A stretch of DNA of 64,000 nt from Streptomyces sp. NBC_01454 (GTDB lineage: Bacteria > Actinomycetota > Actinomycetes > Streptomycetales > Streptomycetaceae), in the NCBI RefSeq assembly GCF_036227565.1, contig NZ_CP109460.1, positions 7,316,001 to 7,380,000 of the forward strand, read 5' to 3'. A program made the position numbers and the translations under genes. Under the pieces are notes generated by a model. The model searched no databases. It saw nothing but the letters and a program-made list of their open reading frames with translations, and had not been told where the DNA came from. Of this stretch, positions 26,971 through 36,478 are shown one piece after another (position 1 is the stretch's first letter; the number at the start of each line of letters is the position of its first letter).

Positions 26971-28926
26971 TCAGTTCGCCAGCGCCGACTCCGGCAGCAG
27001 ATCCGGCCCCGTGTCCGGGCGGCCGGTTTCCTTCCCGGCGGCCCGCCCGGCCTCCCGGCGCTCCGGCGCGTCGGTGAACTGGGTCCGGTACAGCTCCGCG
27101 TACCGCCCGCCGTCCGCCAGCAGCGTCTCGTGCGTCCCGCGCTCGACGATCCGCCCGTCCTCGACGACGAGGATCACGTCCGCGGCCCGTACGGTCGACA
27201 GCCGGTGGGCGATGACCAGGGCGGTGCGGCCCTCGAGCGCCTCGGTGAGCGCTTCCTGCACGGCCGCCTCGGAGGTGTTGTCCAGATGGGCGGTGGCCTC
27301 GTCCAGGATCACCACCCGGGGGTGGGCGAGCAGCAGCCGGGCGATGGTCAGCCGCTGCCGTTCGCCGCCGGAGAGCCGGTAGCCGCGCTCGCCGACGACG
27401 GTGTCCAGACCGTCGGGCAGCTGGGCGATCAGCTCTGCCAGCCGGGCCCGGCGCAGCGCGTCCCACAGCTCGGCCTCCGCTGCCTCCGGCCTGGCCAGCA
27501 GCAGGTTCTCGCGGATCGAGTCATGGAAGAGGTGCCCGTCCTGGGTGACCATGCCCAGGACGTCGCGCAGCGAGGCGGCCGTCAGGTCGCGGACGTCCAC
27601 CCCGGCCAGCCGGACCGCACCGGCATCGGCGTCGTACAGCCGCGGCAGCAGCTGTGCCACGGTCGACTTGCCGGCCCCCGAGGAGCCGACCAGGGCGACC
27701 ATCTGGCCCGGCTCGGCGCGGAAGGAGATGCCGTGCAGGACCTCTTCGCCGCCGCGGGTGTCGAGGGCGGCGACCTCCTCCAGGGAGGCCAGCGAGACCT
27801 TGTCGGCGGCCGGGTAGCCGAAGCGGACGGAGTCGAACTCCACCGACACCGGGCCCTCGGGCACCGCGCGGGCGTCCGGCTTCTCGGTGATCAGCGGCTT
27901 GAGGTCGAGCACCTCGAAGACCCGCTCGAAGCTGACCAGCGCGCTCATCACCTCGATATGGGCGCCGGACAGCGCGGTCAGCGGGGCGTAGAGCCGGGTC
28001 AGCAGCAGGGCGAGCGAGACGATCGCGCCGGGCTCCAGCTGCCCGCGCAGGGCGAGGAAGCCGCCCAGCCCGTAGACGACGGCCAGCGCCAGGGCGGAGA
28101 CCAGGGTGAGCGCGGTGACGAAGTACGTCTGGACCATCGCCGAGCGGACCCCGATGTCGCGCACCCGGCGGGCCCGGGTGGCGAATTCGGCCGACTCGCG
28201 GGCCGGCCGTCCCATCAGCTTGACGAGGGTGGCGCCGGGCGCGGAGAACCGCTCGGTCATCTGGGTGCCCATCGCCGCGTTGTGGTCGGCCCCCTCCCGG
28301 CGCAGGTCCGCCAGCCGGCGGCCGACCCGGCGGGCGGGCAGCACGAACACCGGCAGCAGCACCAGCGCGATCAGGGTGATCTGCCAGGACAGGCCGAGCA
28401 TCACCACGAGGGTGAGCAGCAGCGTCACGATATTGCTGACGACGCCGGACAGGGTGTCGCTGAACGCTCGCTGGGCGCCGATCACATCGTTGTTCAGCCG
28501 GCTGACCAGCGCGCCGGTGCGGGTGCGGGTGAAGAACGCGAGGGGCATCCGCTGGACGTGGTCGTACACCGTCGTCCGCAGATCGAGGATCAGCCCCTCA
28601 CCGATGCGCGCCGACAGCCAGCGGGTCAGCAGCCCCAGCCCCGCCTCCGCGACCGCGATGACGGCGATCAGCCCGGACAGGCGGACGACCACGTCCGGCG
28701 GGTCGCCGCTCACGATCGCGTCCACCACCCGGCCCGCGAGCAGCGGAGTGGCCACCGCGAGCAGCGCGGTCAGCGTGCTCAGGACGAGGAACCACAACAG
28801 CCGGCGGCGGTGCGGGCGGGCGAACGCCATGATGCGGCGCAGGGTGCCGCGGGAGAAGCGGCGCCGGCCCTGCTGGGCGGTCATCGTGCTGTGCAGCGCA
28901 TGCCAGGCGGTGACTTCCATGTCCAT
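26971..28926 (-). CDS. ABC exporter, fused membrane and ATPase domains
   Basis: This 651-residue half-transporter has six membrane helices (about 40-330) and an ATPase domain with Walker A GSSGAGKS, Q-loop VTQDGHLF, signature LSGGERQR, Walker B VVILDEATAHLD and H-loop IAHRLST. It should act as a homodimer or pair with another half. About 25 residues between FGYPAADKVSLA and GEEVLHGISF form an unusual insertion before Walker A. It is followed by a strong terminator. The substrate is unknown; lipid or peptide export is typical for this group. Confidence 0.9.
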   Translation of the reverse strand: MDMEVTAWHALHSTMTAQQGRRRFSRGTLRRIMAFARPHRRRLLWFLVLSTLTALLAVATPLLAGRVVDAIVSGDPPDVVVRLSGLIAVIAVAEAGLGLLTRWLSARIGEGLILDLRTTVYDHVQRMPLAFFTRTRTGALVSRLNNDVIGAQRAFSDTLSGVVSNIVTLLLTLVVMLGLSWQITLIALVLLPVFVLPARRVGRRLADLRREGADHNAAMGTQMTERFSAPGATLVKLMGRPARESAEFATRARRVRDIGVRSAMVQTYFVTALTLVSALALAVVYGLGGFLALRGQLEPGAIVSLALLLTRLYAPLTALSGAHIEVMSALVSFERVFEVLDLKPLITEKPDARAVPEGPVSVEFDSVRFGYPAADKVSLASLEEVAALDTRGGEEVLHGISFRAEPGQMVALVGSSGAGKSTVAQLLPRLYDADAGAVRLAGVDVRDLTAASLRDVLGMVTQDGHLFHDSIRENLLLARPEAAEAELWDALRRARLAELIAQLPDGLDTVVGERGYRLSGGERQRLTIARLLLAHPRVVILDEATAHLDNTSEAAVQEALTEALEGRTALVIAHRLSTVRAADVILVVEDGRIVERGTHETLLADGGRYAELYRTQFTDAPERREAGRAAGKETGRPDTGPDLLPESALAN

Positions 28927-29135
28927 GTTGGCCTCCGAGCCGTCGGGTCGTCACGGGATCGCCGTGCGGACCGGCGACATGAGAGAAACCTAGAACCTCA
29001 AGCAATGTTGAGGTCAACTGAATCCCCTGCGCTCACCCGCACGGACCGCCACCCTGCCCCCCGGGCCCCCGGGATTCCGGCCCGTGATCCGCCGTTCGCC
29101 GGACCGCCGGCACACCGCCGGGCCACGGTTCCCCG

Positions 29136-29402
29136 GTGACGCGGACCCGCCCGCACCGTGGCACCGGCCCGCGCCTGGTCAAGCACCTGACCGCGGCGGA
29201 ACGGTACGGGTTTGCCCGGTCCTTCGCGGCCGAGGACATCCCGCCCGCGGACTTCGGGAGGGAGCTCACCGACGAGGACGGCGCGGCGGACGTGGTGCGC
29301 TCGCTGCGCCGGGTGCTGGTGCACATGACTGAGGAGACCGCCCGGCACCCGGGCCACGCCGACATCCTCCGTGAGCAGACCGACGGCGCCGTCGGCAGGT
29401 GA
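29136..29402 (+). pseudogene. Decayed DinB/DUF664-family gene
   Basis: The frame encodes LVKHLTAAERYGFARSFA and later VLVHMTEETARHPGHADIL, two blocks typical of DUF664/DinB-like proteins. The N-terminal helix is missing, and the middle, normally about 60 residues, is shortened to about 25. The last block keeps two of the metal-binding histidines. It is therefore a truncated, internally deleted relic, though translation from GTG 29136 cannot be excluded. Confidence 0.55.
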
Positions 29403-29411
29403 GCCGCACGC

Positions 29412-30860
29412 TCAGATCGGGCGCTCCCAGACCGTGGGCTCCTCGGCGCCGACGCCGCTGACCGTCAGCCGTACCGCGGACCGCCCGTCGGGGAGCGTGG
29501 CCAGGGCATCCACGACGATCTTGATGCGGACCGGGCCGGCCGATGCGGACGCCGACGCCGCCGCCCCGGCCAGCGCCTTGGCCAGCGTCGCCACCAGCTC
29601 CCGGCCGCCCTCGTCGTCGAGGCGTGCCTCGATCGGGCCCACGAACTGCACCGACGGCCGGCCGCCGAGCGCGGTGGTGGCGGCGTCGGCCTCCCGCAGC
29701 ACACGGGTGCGGAGCCCGGGCACCGCGGCCGGCCCCTGCTGCAACGCGATGATCGCCGACCTGATCTCCTGGATCGTCGCGTCCAGCTCGTCGACCGCCC
29801 GGCCGACCCCCTCCGCCACCTCCGGCAGCTGCGCCTTGCGCCGGGCGGTCTCCAGCAGCATCCCGGTGGCGAACAGCCGCTGGATGACCAGATCGTGCAG
29901 ATCGCGGGCGATGCGGTCGCGGTCCTCGAAGACGGCGAGCCGCTCACGGTCGCGGTGCCGGTCGGCGAGTACGAGGGCCACCGCGGCCTGCGAGGCGAAC
30001 TGGGTCCCCAGGGTCCGCTCGGTGTGGCTGAAGCGCCCGGCGCCGGGCTTGCGGCACAGCGCGAGGGCGCCCAGGACCCGCCCGTTGCTGCGCAGCGGCA
30101 GCAGCATCATCGGGCCGTAGTGGCGGGAGATCGGGGAAATCGAGCGGGGGTCGGCACCGAAGTCGTCGGAGAACACCGCGAGGCCGACGCGCACCTGGTG
30201 GACGACCGGGCTCTGCGGCGGGATCCGGGCGCGGTAGGCCTCGTCCCGTACCGCGTCGGGCAGCACGGTCGAGATCGCCACGATCTCCATACCGCCCACG
30301 TCATCCGGCAGCAGCACCGCACCGGTCGCCGCCTCGGCCAGCTCCCGGCCCCGCTCCGCGACGACGGTCAGCGCGTGGCTGGTCGTCGAGCGGGTCTCGG
30401 GCCCGGCCAGCAGCGCCGTGGTCACGGAGGCGGTGCCGTCGATCCAGCGTCTGCGCTGCCGGGCGGCCGCGTGCATCCGGGCATTGCTCATGGCGATACC
30501 GGCCTCGGTGGCCAGCACCCGCGCCAGGTGCAGATCCGCGTCACCGAACGTGCCGCCGTCGTCCTTCCCCGCCACACACAGCGTGCCGAACAGCTCCCCC
30601 TGCACCTGTATGGGCACCTCCAGCAGGGCTACGTCGGGCTGCCCGGCCCCGGGGGAGGTGCCGTGGGTGATCAGCTCGCCGGGACCGTCGCCGTCCTCGT
30701 CGAGGGTGCTGATCGCGGCATGGCGCGCTCCGGTCAGCGCGGCGGCGGTCTCGGCGATACGGTCCAGCGCATGTCGCAGATCGTGATCGGAACCGACTGT
30801 GACCAGCGCTTCCAGGAGCTGTGGGAGACGGGAGATCGGCCCGCCCGCCAGCGCGCGCAA
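29412..30860 (-). CDS. GAF-domain sensor kinase (DosS/DevS-like) with a degenerate ATPase domain
   Basis: This 482-residue protein has two GAF domains (about 15-155 and 165-310), then a HisKA_3 helix with the phospho-acceptor His in RDLHDLVIQRLFATGM. After this the HATPase region is unusual: the N-box (E..xNxxKHA) is absent, and the corresponding stretch is AKALAGAAASASASAGP. No G-boxes follow before VWERPI at the end. ATP binding is therefore unlikely, and it may sense a ligand while relying on a partner kinase. TTG 30860 is the farthest start; GGAG lies too close to be convincing. Confidence 0.75.
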   Translation of the reverse strand: MRALAGGPISRLPQLLEALVTVGSDHDLRHALDRIAETAAALTGARHAAISTLDEDGDGPGELITHGTSPGAGQPDVALLEVPIQVQGELFGTLCVAGKDDGGTFGDADLHLARVLATEAGIAMSNARMHAAARQRRRWIDGTASVTTALLAGPETRSTTSHALTVVAERGRELAEAATGAVLLPDDVGGMEIVAISTVLPDAVRDEAYRARIPPQSPVVHQVRVGLAVFSDDFGADPRSISPISRHYGPMMLLPLRSNGRVLGALALCRKPGAGRFSHTERTLGTQFASQAAVALVLADRHRDRERLAVFEDRDRIARDLHDLVIQRLFATGMLLETARRKAQLPEVAEGVGRAVDELDATIQEIRSAIIALQQGPAAVPGLRTRVLREADAATTALGGRPSVQFVGPIEARLDDEGGRELVATLAKALAGAAASASASAGPVRIKIVVDALATLPDGRSAVRLTVSGVGAEEPTVWERPI

Positions 30861-31460
30861 GCTCCGCGCGGTGCGGTCGGGGCAATCTCTCGCGGGGTCC
30901 GACGGCTTCAGGGCACACCTCTCACTTTCCGGCCGTTCCGACAGTCTAATTCGGCCGAAAGTGTGTTATTCGTACCAGACGGATGAAGTCTCCGGTTAGG
31001 CGGGGAGACCTCCTCACCTGCGGCGCACCGGTCGGGGCCGGCGATCCGGCCGCTCCGGGCCCGCGCGGCGCGCCTGATCCATGCCGTCCGGACCTCCCGG
31101 AACGGGCCGGCGGCGCGGGCGACCGAGCAGGCCACCTCGGCCGGCGGGGCGCGGGGCGTGGTGGGAGACCGTCCCTCGGTCGCTTATCTCGGCCAGACCC
31201 TCCATAGGCGACTTTGAGACAACCTGGAGATGTGGCCTGTGCCGGGACTTGAGGCCCCCGGGCTGCGGGTAAGCCGTAGTCAACTACGGGCACAGCTGCA
31301 CAAACGCACGGGCACAGCCGACACACCACCACACCACCGACGACCCGGAAACGGGCCGAACCCGCCCGGATCTCGCCGGGCGCCCCCCACACGTTCCGAA
31401 CATCTCCGCCGCAGACGCGTGGCCATATCCCGCGCCTCGGCATGAAAGTGGGCCGGGCCG
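30861..31460. other. 600-bp divergent intergenic region
   Basis: This lies between the divergent GAF kinase and STAS genes. It includes a perfect 10-bp palindrome TTCGGCCGAA at 30950-30959, 90 bases upstream of the kinase start, and a locally A/T-richer patch around 30960-30985 that may hold promoters. Remaining frames are compositional noise. Confidence 0.45.
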
Positions 31461-31877
31461 ATGGATGAAGGTCAGTTCTACCCGAGACTCGTGGGACCCA
31501 GCCGCGCGGCGGGCGGCACCACCCTTCTCGAAATCCGCGGTGAGCTGGACATCCTCGCCGTGTCGGTGCTGTCCGACCGGCTGGACGACATCACCGGCGC
31601 CCAGGGCGTCGATCTCGTGCTGGACGTGCGCGCGGTGACGTTCATCGACTGCGCCGGACTCTCCCTGCTCAGCCGCGCCCGCCAGCGCACCCGGCAGCGG
31701 GGCGGCAGGCTGCGGCTGACCGGGGCCGGCGGGGGCGGGAGCGTGGCGCGGCTGCTGCGCATGACCGGCCTGGAGGGCAGCTTCGATCTCGTCCCCGACG
31801 ACGCCGCGAGGGACACCCTCGCCGGGGCCGCCGGGCCGGCCGGCGTCACGGACGGTGCCGGCACCGCCGTCGCCTGA
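31461..31877 (+). CDS. STAS-domain anti-sigma factor antagonist-like protein
   Basis: This 138-residue protein has the SpoIIAA/RsbV fold: TLLEIRGELDILAVSVLSDR, LVLDVRAVTFIDCAGLSLL, then a Gly-rich turn and a C-terminal helix. The usual phospho-acceptor position in DSSG/DSTG is occupied by Cys64 in DCAG, and the next residue is Ala. Control by serine phosphorylation is therefore not expected in the usual way. It could still bind an anti-sigma factor constitutively. No anti-sigma kinase gene adjoins. ATG 31461 lacks a strong ribosome site. Confidence 0.8.
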   Translation: MDEGQFYPRLVGPSRAAGGTTLLEIRGELDILAVSVLSDRLDDITGAQGVDLVLDVRAVTFIDCAGLSLLSRARQRTRQRGGRLRLTGAGGGGSVARLLRMTGLEGSFDLVPDDAARDTLAGAAGPAGVTDGAGTAVA

Positions 31878-31969
31878 CGCGGCCGGACGCCGCCGGACCC
31901 GCCCGTGCTGTTGCCCGCCCCGCCCCGCCCCGCGCCGAAGCCCCGCCCCGCCGCGGTCCGGCCCCCGGC

Positions 31970-32464
31970 TCAGGCCGGAAGGGCCGCCTCGATGGCGCCG
32001 ACCAGCTCCTCGGCCTCCGGTTCGGTGCGCGGCCGGAAGCGGCCCGCGACCTCACCCTCGGGGCCGATCAGGAACTTCTCGAAGTTCCACTGGATGTCAC
32101 CGGCCGCCCCTTCGGCGTCCTCGGTGGCGGTCAGCGCCGCATACAGCGGGTGCCGGTCCGCGCCGTTGACATCGGTCTTCTCGAACAGCGGGAAACTCAC
32201 GCCGTACGTCGCCGAGCAGAACGTGGCGATCTCCTCCGCGGTGCCCGGCTCCTGGCCCGCGAACTGGTTGCTGGGGAAGCCCAGCACGGTGAAACCACGG
32301 TCCCCGTAGCGCTGCTGCAGCCGCTCCAGGCCCGAATACTGCGGGGTCAGTCCGCACTTGGACGCCACATTGACCACCAGCAGGGCCTTGCCCCGGTAGT
32401 CGGCGAGGGAAGCGGGCTCACCGGTCAGGGTGCGCAGCGGGATGTCGTACAGGCTCACGGTCAT
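31970..32464 (-). CDS. Glutathione peroxidase family (thiol peroxidase)
   Basis: This 164-residue cysteine-type enzyme has the peroxidatic Cys37 in NVASKCGLTPQY, the Gln in FPSNQFAGQEPG and the Trp in QWNFEKFLI, giving the Cys-Gln-Trp triad. There is no selenocysteine. In actinobacteria such enzymes usually take electrons from thioredoxin. ATG 32464 follows GAGGAG. It reads downstream of a small conserved gene that overlaps its start. Confidence 0.9.
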   Translation of the reverse strand: MTVSLYDIPLRTLTGEPASLADYRGKALLVVNVASKCGLTPQYSGLERLQQRYGDRGFTVLGFPSNQFAGQEPGTAEEIATFCSATYGVSFPLFEKTDVNGADRHPLYAALTATEDAEGAAGDIQWNFEKFLIGPEGEVAGRFRPRTEPEAEELVGAIEAALPA

Positions 32465-32729
32465 GCTCCTCGTTACGGGTCCGCGGATAGGGACGGCCAT
32501 CACCCGTCCCAACAGCGGCGCCCGCCCTGATCTTCCCCGGATCGTCGACCGGCCAGGACACGGCCGGCCGGAGCTTCCCCGAGCGCCACTCCTCGAGCAG
32601 CTGGTCGAAGATCGGTGTCTCGCCCTCGGCCGGGCGGCGTGCCTGCGGGGCGGGGGGCGGCAGCGCCGGCGGCCGGTGGGGGAGGGAGATGCGCTGGAAG
32701 GGGTGCGTGGCGGGCTTCTTGGCGTCCAT
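32418..32729 (-). CDS. Small conserved hypothetical protein
   Basis: This 103-residue frame has a Pro-rich N-terminal part, then EGETPIFDQLLEEWRSGKLR. The ETPI-F/Y-D-x-L-xx-EW pattern recurs in small Streptomyces proteins of unknown role, which is the main reason to call it. Its last 16 codons overlap the start of the peroxidase gene. No strong ribosome site precedes ATG 32729. The function is unknown and the call is tentative. Confidence 0.4.
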   Translation of the reverse strand: MDAKKPATHPFQRISLPHRPPALPPPAPQARRPAEGETPIFDQLLEEWRSGKLRPAVSWPVDDPGKIRAGAAVGTGDGRPYPRTRNEEHDREPVRHPAAHPDR

Positions 32730-32741
32730 GTCCGGACTCAA

Positions 32742-33596
32742 CCGGAATTCGGTCCCCGAGTTGCGGGACGCGGCCGGGACCGCTCTCAGATGCCCCTGCG
32801 GTGGTGACGGGCAGAAGATACGTTCGCGCGGCGAAGGAGCCGGGGGACACCCCCGCCGGTTCCCTCTGCGCCGGCGGGCTCGTGCGCCACCGGTCCGGCC
32901 TCTGCATTCCGCCCGGTGGGGGGACGGCTCGTGCCGGCCGGGTCGCCCGTGCGGAGGACCCGGTCCGTCGGCGTGTCGGGCGGCGCCCCACCCGGCGGCA
33001 GGTCACGGATCCTTGCCCGCGGCCTCAACCTGCGCTCCTGGTAAGCCTTTTGACGGCCCGAGGTGCCCGATGCCCCGCTCGCCGGTGTGGTCCGTCAGGG
33101 GCGCGCTCCGCTGCGGGTCCCGGACCCTGGTCGACGCCGCGCCGCGGACCCGCTGTTCGGTACCGGGCCGCCCGAAGCGTCCCTCGTGCGGACGCGGTTC
33201 CCCTCACCCGCGCGAGGGCGGGGCGCTCCGTGCTTCCCGGCAGGCGGAGGCCGGGCACCCGGACGTCGGGGAACGGCCGGGCGGGCGGGCCGACCAGCGG
33301 ATCCGGCTCGCAGGGGGCCGGGATCCGGCCCCCTGCGGCGGGGTTCCTCGCCCGCTCCAGCGGCACGCACGTGTACGGCAGATGGAGCACGGGTGCCCGG
33401 GCGCGGCGCTGTTCGATCACGGTTCACCTGCATGGCTCACAGATCTCGCGCCGCCCGTGGGTCCCGGCCACGATCGAATCCGGGACGCCCCCGGACACCG
33501 GGCAGACCGTCCCACCATCCGGCTCAGTCACCGGATCGCACCGGAACTGACGACGCACCACTGGGGCCACCGGGCCCCGAAGGAGATGCGTAGACG
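32742..33596. other. 855-bp region upstream of the spore-pigment locus, no intact gene
   Basis: This is where a divergent whiE ORFVIII-type hydroxylase gene is usually found. I find no FAD-binding motif in any frame. A minus-strand frame at 33025-33420 is open but not convincing. The last 30 bases contain the ribosome site of the first pigment gene. It presumably also contains the developmental promoter of that operon. Confidence 0.5.
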
Positions 33597-34715
33597 ATGA
33601 CCACGCTGTCGGAACGAATATCCCAGTCAGCCTTCGATGGCTCGCGGCTTCGGGTCGTGCTGCTCCTGGATCTCCACGAGGGAGCCCAGCAGCGCTTCAT
33701 GGAAGCCTACGAGCACCTGCGCAACCAGGTCGCGTCCGTCCCCGGGCACATCAACGACCAACTGTGCCAGTCCATCGAGAACCCCTCGCAGTGGCTCATC
33801 ACCAGTGAGTGGGAGAGCGCCCCCCCCTTCCTCGCCTGGGTCAACAGCGAGGAGCACGTCAAGATGGTCCAGCCGCTGCACAGCTGTGTGCGCGACACCC
33901 GGTCGCTGCGCTTCAGCGTCCTGCGCGAGACCTCGAACATCGCCACCCTCGCCCCCGAGCCCCCCAAGGGCCGGCTGCAGGCCGCCCCCCGCGTCGGCGA
34001 CGGCGTCGTCCGGCACGCACTGACCTTCACCGTGAAGCCGGGCAGCGAATCGATGGTCGCGGAGATCCTCGCCGGCTACGCCTCTCCGGAAGCCCGGGTC
34101 GACGACACCACGCGGCTGCGCCGCACCTCCCTGTTCATGCACGGCAACCGCGTCGTGCGCACGGTGGAGGTCCAGGGCGACCTCGTCGCTGCGCTGCGCC
34201 ACATCTCCCAGCAGCCCGAGATCCGGGCCGTCGAGGAGGCCGTCAACCCGTACCTGGAGCAGGACCGGGACCTGGCCGACCCGAACTCCGCCCGGGTGTT
34301 CTTCACCCGCGCCGCGCTGCCCGCGGTGCACCACGTCGGGTCGAGCGGGCAGCAGCCCGACGGCGTCCGGCGGCACGCGCTGTTCTACCCGGCCAAGGAA
34401 GGGTGCGGAATGGCCCTGGCCAGGATGCTGGCCCACCAGGACGAGCTGGCCGCGGACGACCCGCAGTGCCCCATCACCGGCAGCACCGTCTTCCAGCGCG
34501 ACGACGTGGTGGTCCGGCTCATCGATCTCCGGATGCCCCTCGACAGCGACCCCATGCTGTCGCTCGGCGTACGCGGTCCCCGCAAGACGGCGGTGCTGCG
34601 GCGTCTCCTCGACACCGATGTGGCCGGCGGTCTGTCGAACGACGGCGAGGTCGCACGCTTCCTGGAGCGCTCCGACATGGCCCTCATCACCGACCGCCGA
34701 TCGCCGGACGCCTGA
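33597..34715 (+). CDS. SchA/CurD-type protein, spore pigment ORFI
   Basis: This 372-residue protein has two ABM-like ferredoxin-fold repeats, beginning LRVVLLLDLHEGAQQRFMEA and, in the second half, VRRHALFYPAKEGCGMAL. This is the signature of SchA/CurD proteins found first in spore-pigment operons (whiE ORFI). GGAG lies before ATG 33597. The exact role in pigment formation is not known; it is dispensable for the core polyketide in related loci. It is followed by the cupin gene after 66 bases. Expression is probably confined to sporulation in aerial hyphae. Confidence 0.85.
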   Translation: MTTLSERISQSAFDGSRLRVVLLLDLHEGAQQRFMEAYEHLRNQVASVPGHINDQLCQSIENPSQWLITSEWESAPPFLAWVNSEEHVKMVQPLHSCVRDTRSLRFSVLRETSNIATLAPEPPKGRLQAAPRVGDGVVRHALTFTVKPGSESMVAEILAGYASPEARVDDTTRLRRTSLFMHGNRVVRTVEVQGDLVAALRHISQQPEIRAVEEAVNPYLEQDRDLADPNSARVFFTRAALPAVHHVGSSGQQPDGVRRHALFYPAKEGCGMALARMLAHQDELAADDPQCPITGSTVFQRDDVVVRLIDLRMPLDSDPMLSLGVRGPRKTAVLRRLLDTDVAGGLSNDGEVARFLERSDMALITDRRSPDA

Positions 34716-34781
34716 GCGCACCCGCCCGCGGCGGGTCCCATCCCCAGTCAACCTCGGCCTCACGCCCCCGGAGGAACAGCC

Positions 34782-35216
34782 ATGACCACGCACCGCCCAC
34801 GCATCGTGGACCTCAGCGAGACCCAGCCCAATCGCCGGCGCGGAGGTGATCTGCGCGCCCTGCTGACACCCAGCGCGGTGGGCGCCACGAGCGGCTTCAT
34901 GGGCATGGCCCTCGTCCAGCCCGGCGAGCGCATCGGCGAGCACTACCACCCGTACTCCGAGGAGTTCGTGTACGTCGTCCAGGGCGCGCTCGAAGTCGAC
35001 CTCGACGGGGAGGCGCACCCGCTGCGTCCCGACCAGGGACTGCTGATTCCCCCTTACATGCGGCACCGCTTCCGCAATGTGGGGGACGTGGAGGCCCGGA
35101 TGGTCTTCCACCTCGGTCCGCTTGCCCCGCGCCCCGAGCTCGGGCACGTCGACACCGAGGGCACGGAGGAGAGCACCCCCGCCGCACCGCCCGAACGCAC
35201 GGAGCCGGTGTCATGA
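34782..35216 (+). CDS. Cupin protein, spore pigment ORFII
   Basis: This 144-residue single-domain cupin has the first motif [17 protein letters not shown] with His, His, Glu ligands, then the second motif [12 protein letters not shown] with the last His. It is the whiE ORFII type. Such cupins act in cyclisation or oxidation of the polyketide, with the exact reaction unsettled. GGAGGAACAGCC precedes ATG 34782. Its stop overlaps the KS-alpha start by four bases (ATGA), so the proteins are made together. Confidence 0.85.
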   Translation: MTTHRPRIVDLSETQPNRRRGGDLRALLTPSAVGATSGFMGMALVQPGERIGEHYHPYSEEFVYVVQGALEVDLDGEAHPLRPDQGLLIPPYMRHRFRNVGDVEARMVFHLGPLAPRPELGHVDTEGTEESTPAAPPERTEPVS

Positions 35217-36478
35217 CCCGCCGCGTGGCGGTCACCGGCGTCGGTATCGTCGCGCCCGGCGGTGTGGGGGTGCCCGCCTTCTGGGACCTGCTGTCCGCCG
35301 GACGCACGGCGACCCGTGGCATCACCCTCTTCGACCCGGAGGGGTTCCGCTCACGTATCGCCGCCGAGTGCGACTTCGATCCCGCGGCCCACGGTTTGAG
35401 CAGCGAGCAGGTGGCCCGCTCGGACCGGTACGTCCAGTTCGCGATGGTCGCCGCGAAGGAGGCACTGCGCGACGCCGGGCTGGACGCCGGGGCGGAGGAT
35501 CCCTGGCGCATCGGGGTGTCCCTGGGCACCGCCGTCGGCGGCACCACGCGTCTGGAACACGACTATGTCGCCGTCAGCGGCCGCGGACAGCGGTGGGATG
35601 TCGACCACCGTCCGGCCGGCCGGTATCTGGAGCGGGCGTTCTCCCCCAGTTCGCTCGCCTCCGCGGTGGCCGAGCAGGTCGGTGCGCACGGACCGGTGCA
35701 GACCGTCTCCACGGGCTGCACCTCCGGCCTCGACGCCATCGGCTACGCCTTCCACTCCATCGAGGAGGGCAAGGCCGATGTGTGCATCGCCGGCGCGTCG
35801 GACTCACCGATCTCCCCGATCACGGTCGCCTGCTTCGACGCGATCAAGGCGACCTCCGCCAACAACGACGACCCCGCCCATGCCTCACGGCCGTTCGACG
35901 CCAACCGGGACGGCTTCGTGATGGGTGAGGGCGGCGCCGTCCTCGTACTGGAGGAGCTGGAACACGCCCGCGCCCGTGGTGCGCACATCCACTGCGAGAT
36001 CCGTGGCTATGCCACCTTCGGCAACGCCTACCACATGACCGGCCTGACCCAGGAGGGCCTGGAGATGGCCGAGGCGATCAACCGGGCCCTGGCCCACGCC
36101 AGGCTCGACGCCACGCAGGTGGACTACGTCAACGCCCATGGCTCGGGCACCCAGCAGAACGACCGGCACGAGACGGCCGCGGTCAAGCGGTCGCTGGGCG
36201 AACACGCCCGCAAGATCCCGATGAGTTCCATCAAATCCATGGTCGGCCACTCACTGGGGGCCATCGGCGCGATCGAGATCGTGGCCTGTGTGCTGGCACT
36301 CACCCATCAGGTGGTGCCGCCGACGGCCAACTACGAGACTCCGGACCCGGAGTGCGACCTCGACTACGTGCCCAAGACGGCACGGGAGCTACCGCTGCGT
36401 TCGGTGCTCTCGGTCGGCAGCGGCTTCGGTGGTTTCCAGTCAGCGGTGGTACTGACCCGACAGGGTGGGAGGGCATGA
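35213..36478 (+). CDS. Type II polyketide ketosynthase alpha, spore pigment ORFIII
   Basis: This 421-residue ketosynthase has the active-site Cys169 in [11 protein letters not shown], His309 in [12 protein letters not shown] and His346 in [10 protein letters not shown] with Lys341. It condenses malonyl-ACP units together with the CLF encoded next. Its start overlaps the cupin stop and its end overlaps the CLF start. The gene order identifies it as whiE ORFIII type. Confidence 0.93.
   Translation: MTRRVAVTGVGIVAPGGVGVPAFWDLLSAGRTATRGITLFDPEGFRSRIAAECDFDPAAHGLSSEQVARSDRYVQFAMVAAKEALRDAGLDAGAEDPWRIGVSLGTAVGGTTRLEHDYVAVSGRGQRWDVDHRPAGRYLERAFSPSSLASAVAEQVGAHGPVQTVSTGCTSGLDAIGYAFHSIEEGKADVCIAGASDSPISPITVACFDAIKATSANNDDPAHASRPFDANRDGFVMGEGGAVLVLEELEHARARGAHIHCEIRGYATFGNAYHMTGLTQEGLEMAEAINRALAHARLDATQVDYVNAHGSGTQQNDRHETAAVKRSLGEHARKIPMSSIKSMVGHSLGAIGAIEIVACVLALTHQVVPPTANYETPDPECDLDYVPKTARELPLRSVLSVGSGFGGFQSAVVLTRQGGRA

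Noticed and set aside
33025..33420. Minus-strand frame in the place where a whiE ORFVIII hydroxylase would be
   Set aside because: A stretch with GHRAPRAV looked faintly like the end of FAD hydroxylases, but there is no FAD motif, no second motif and the composition is random. A profile search would decide.
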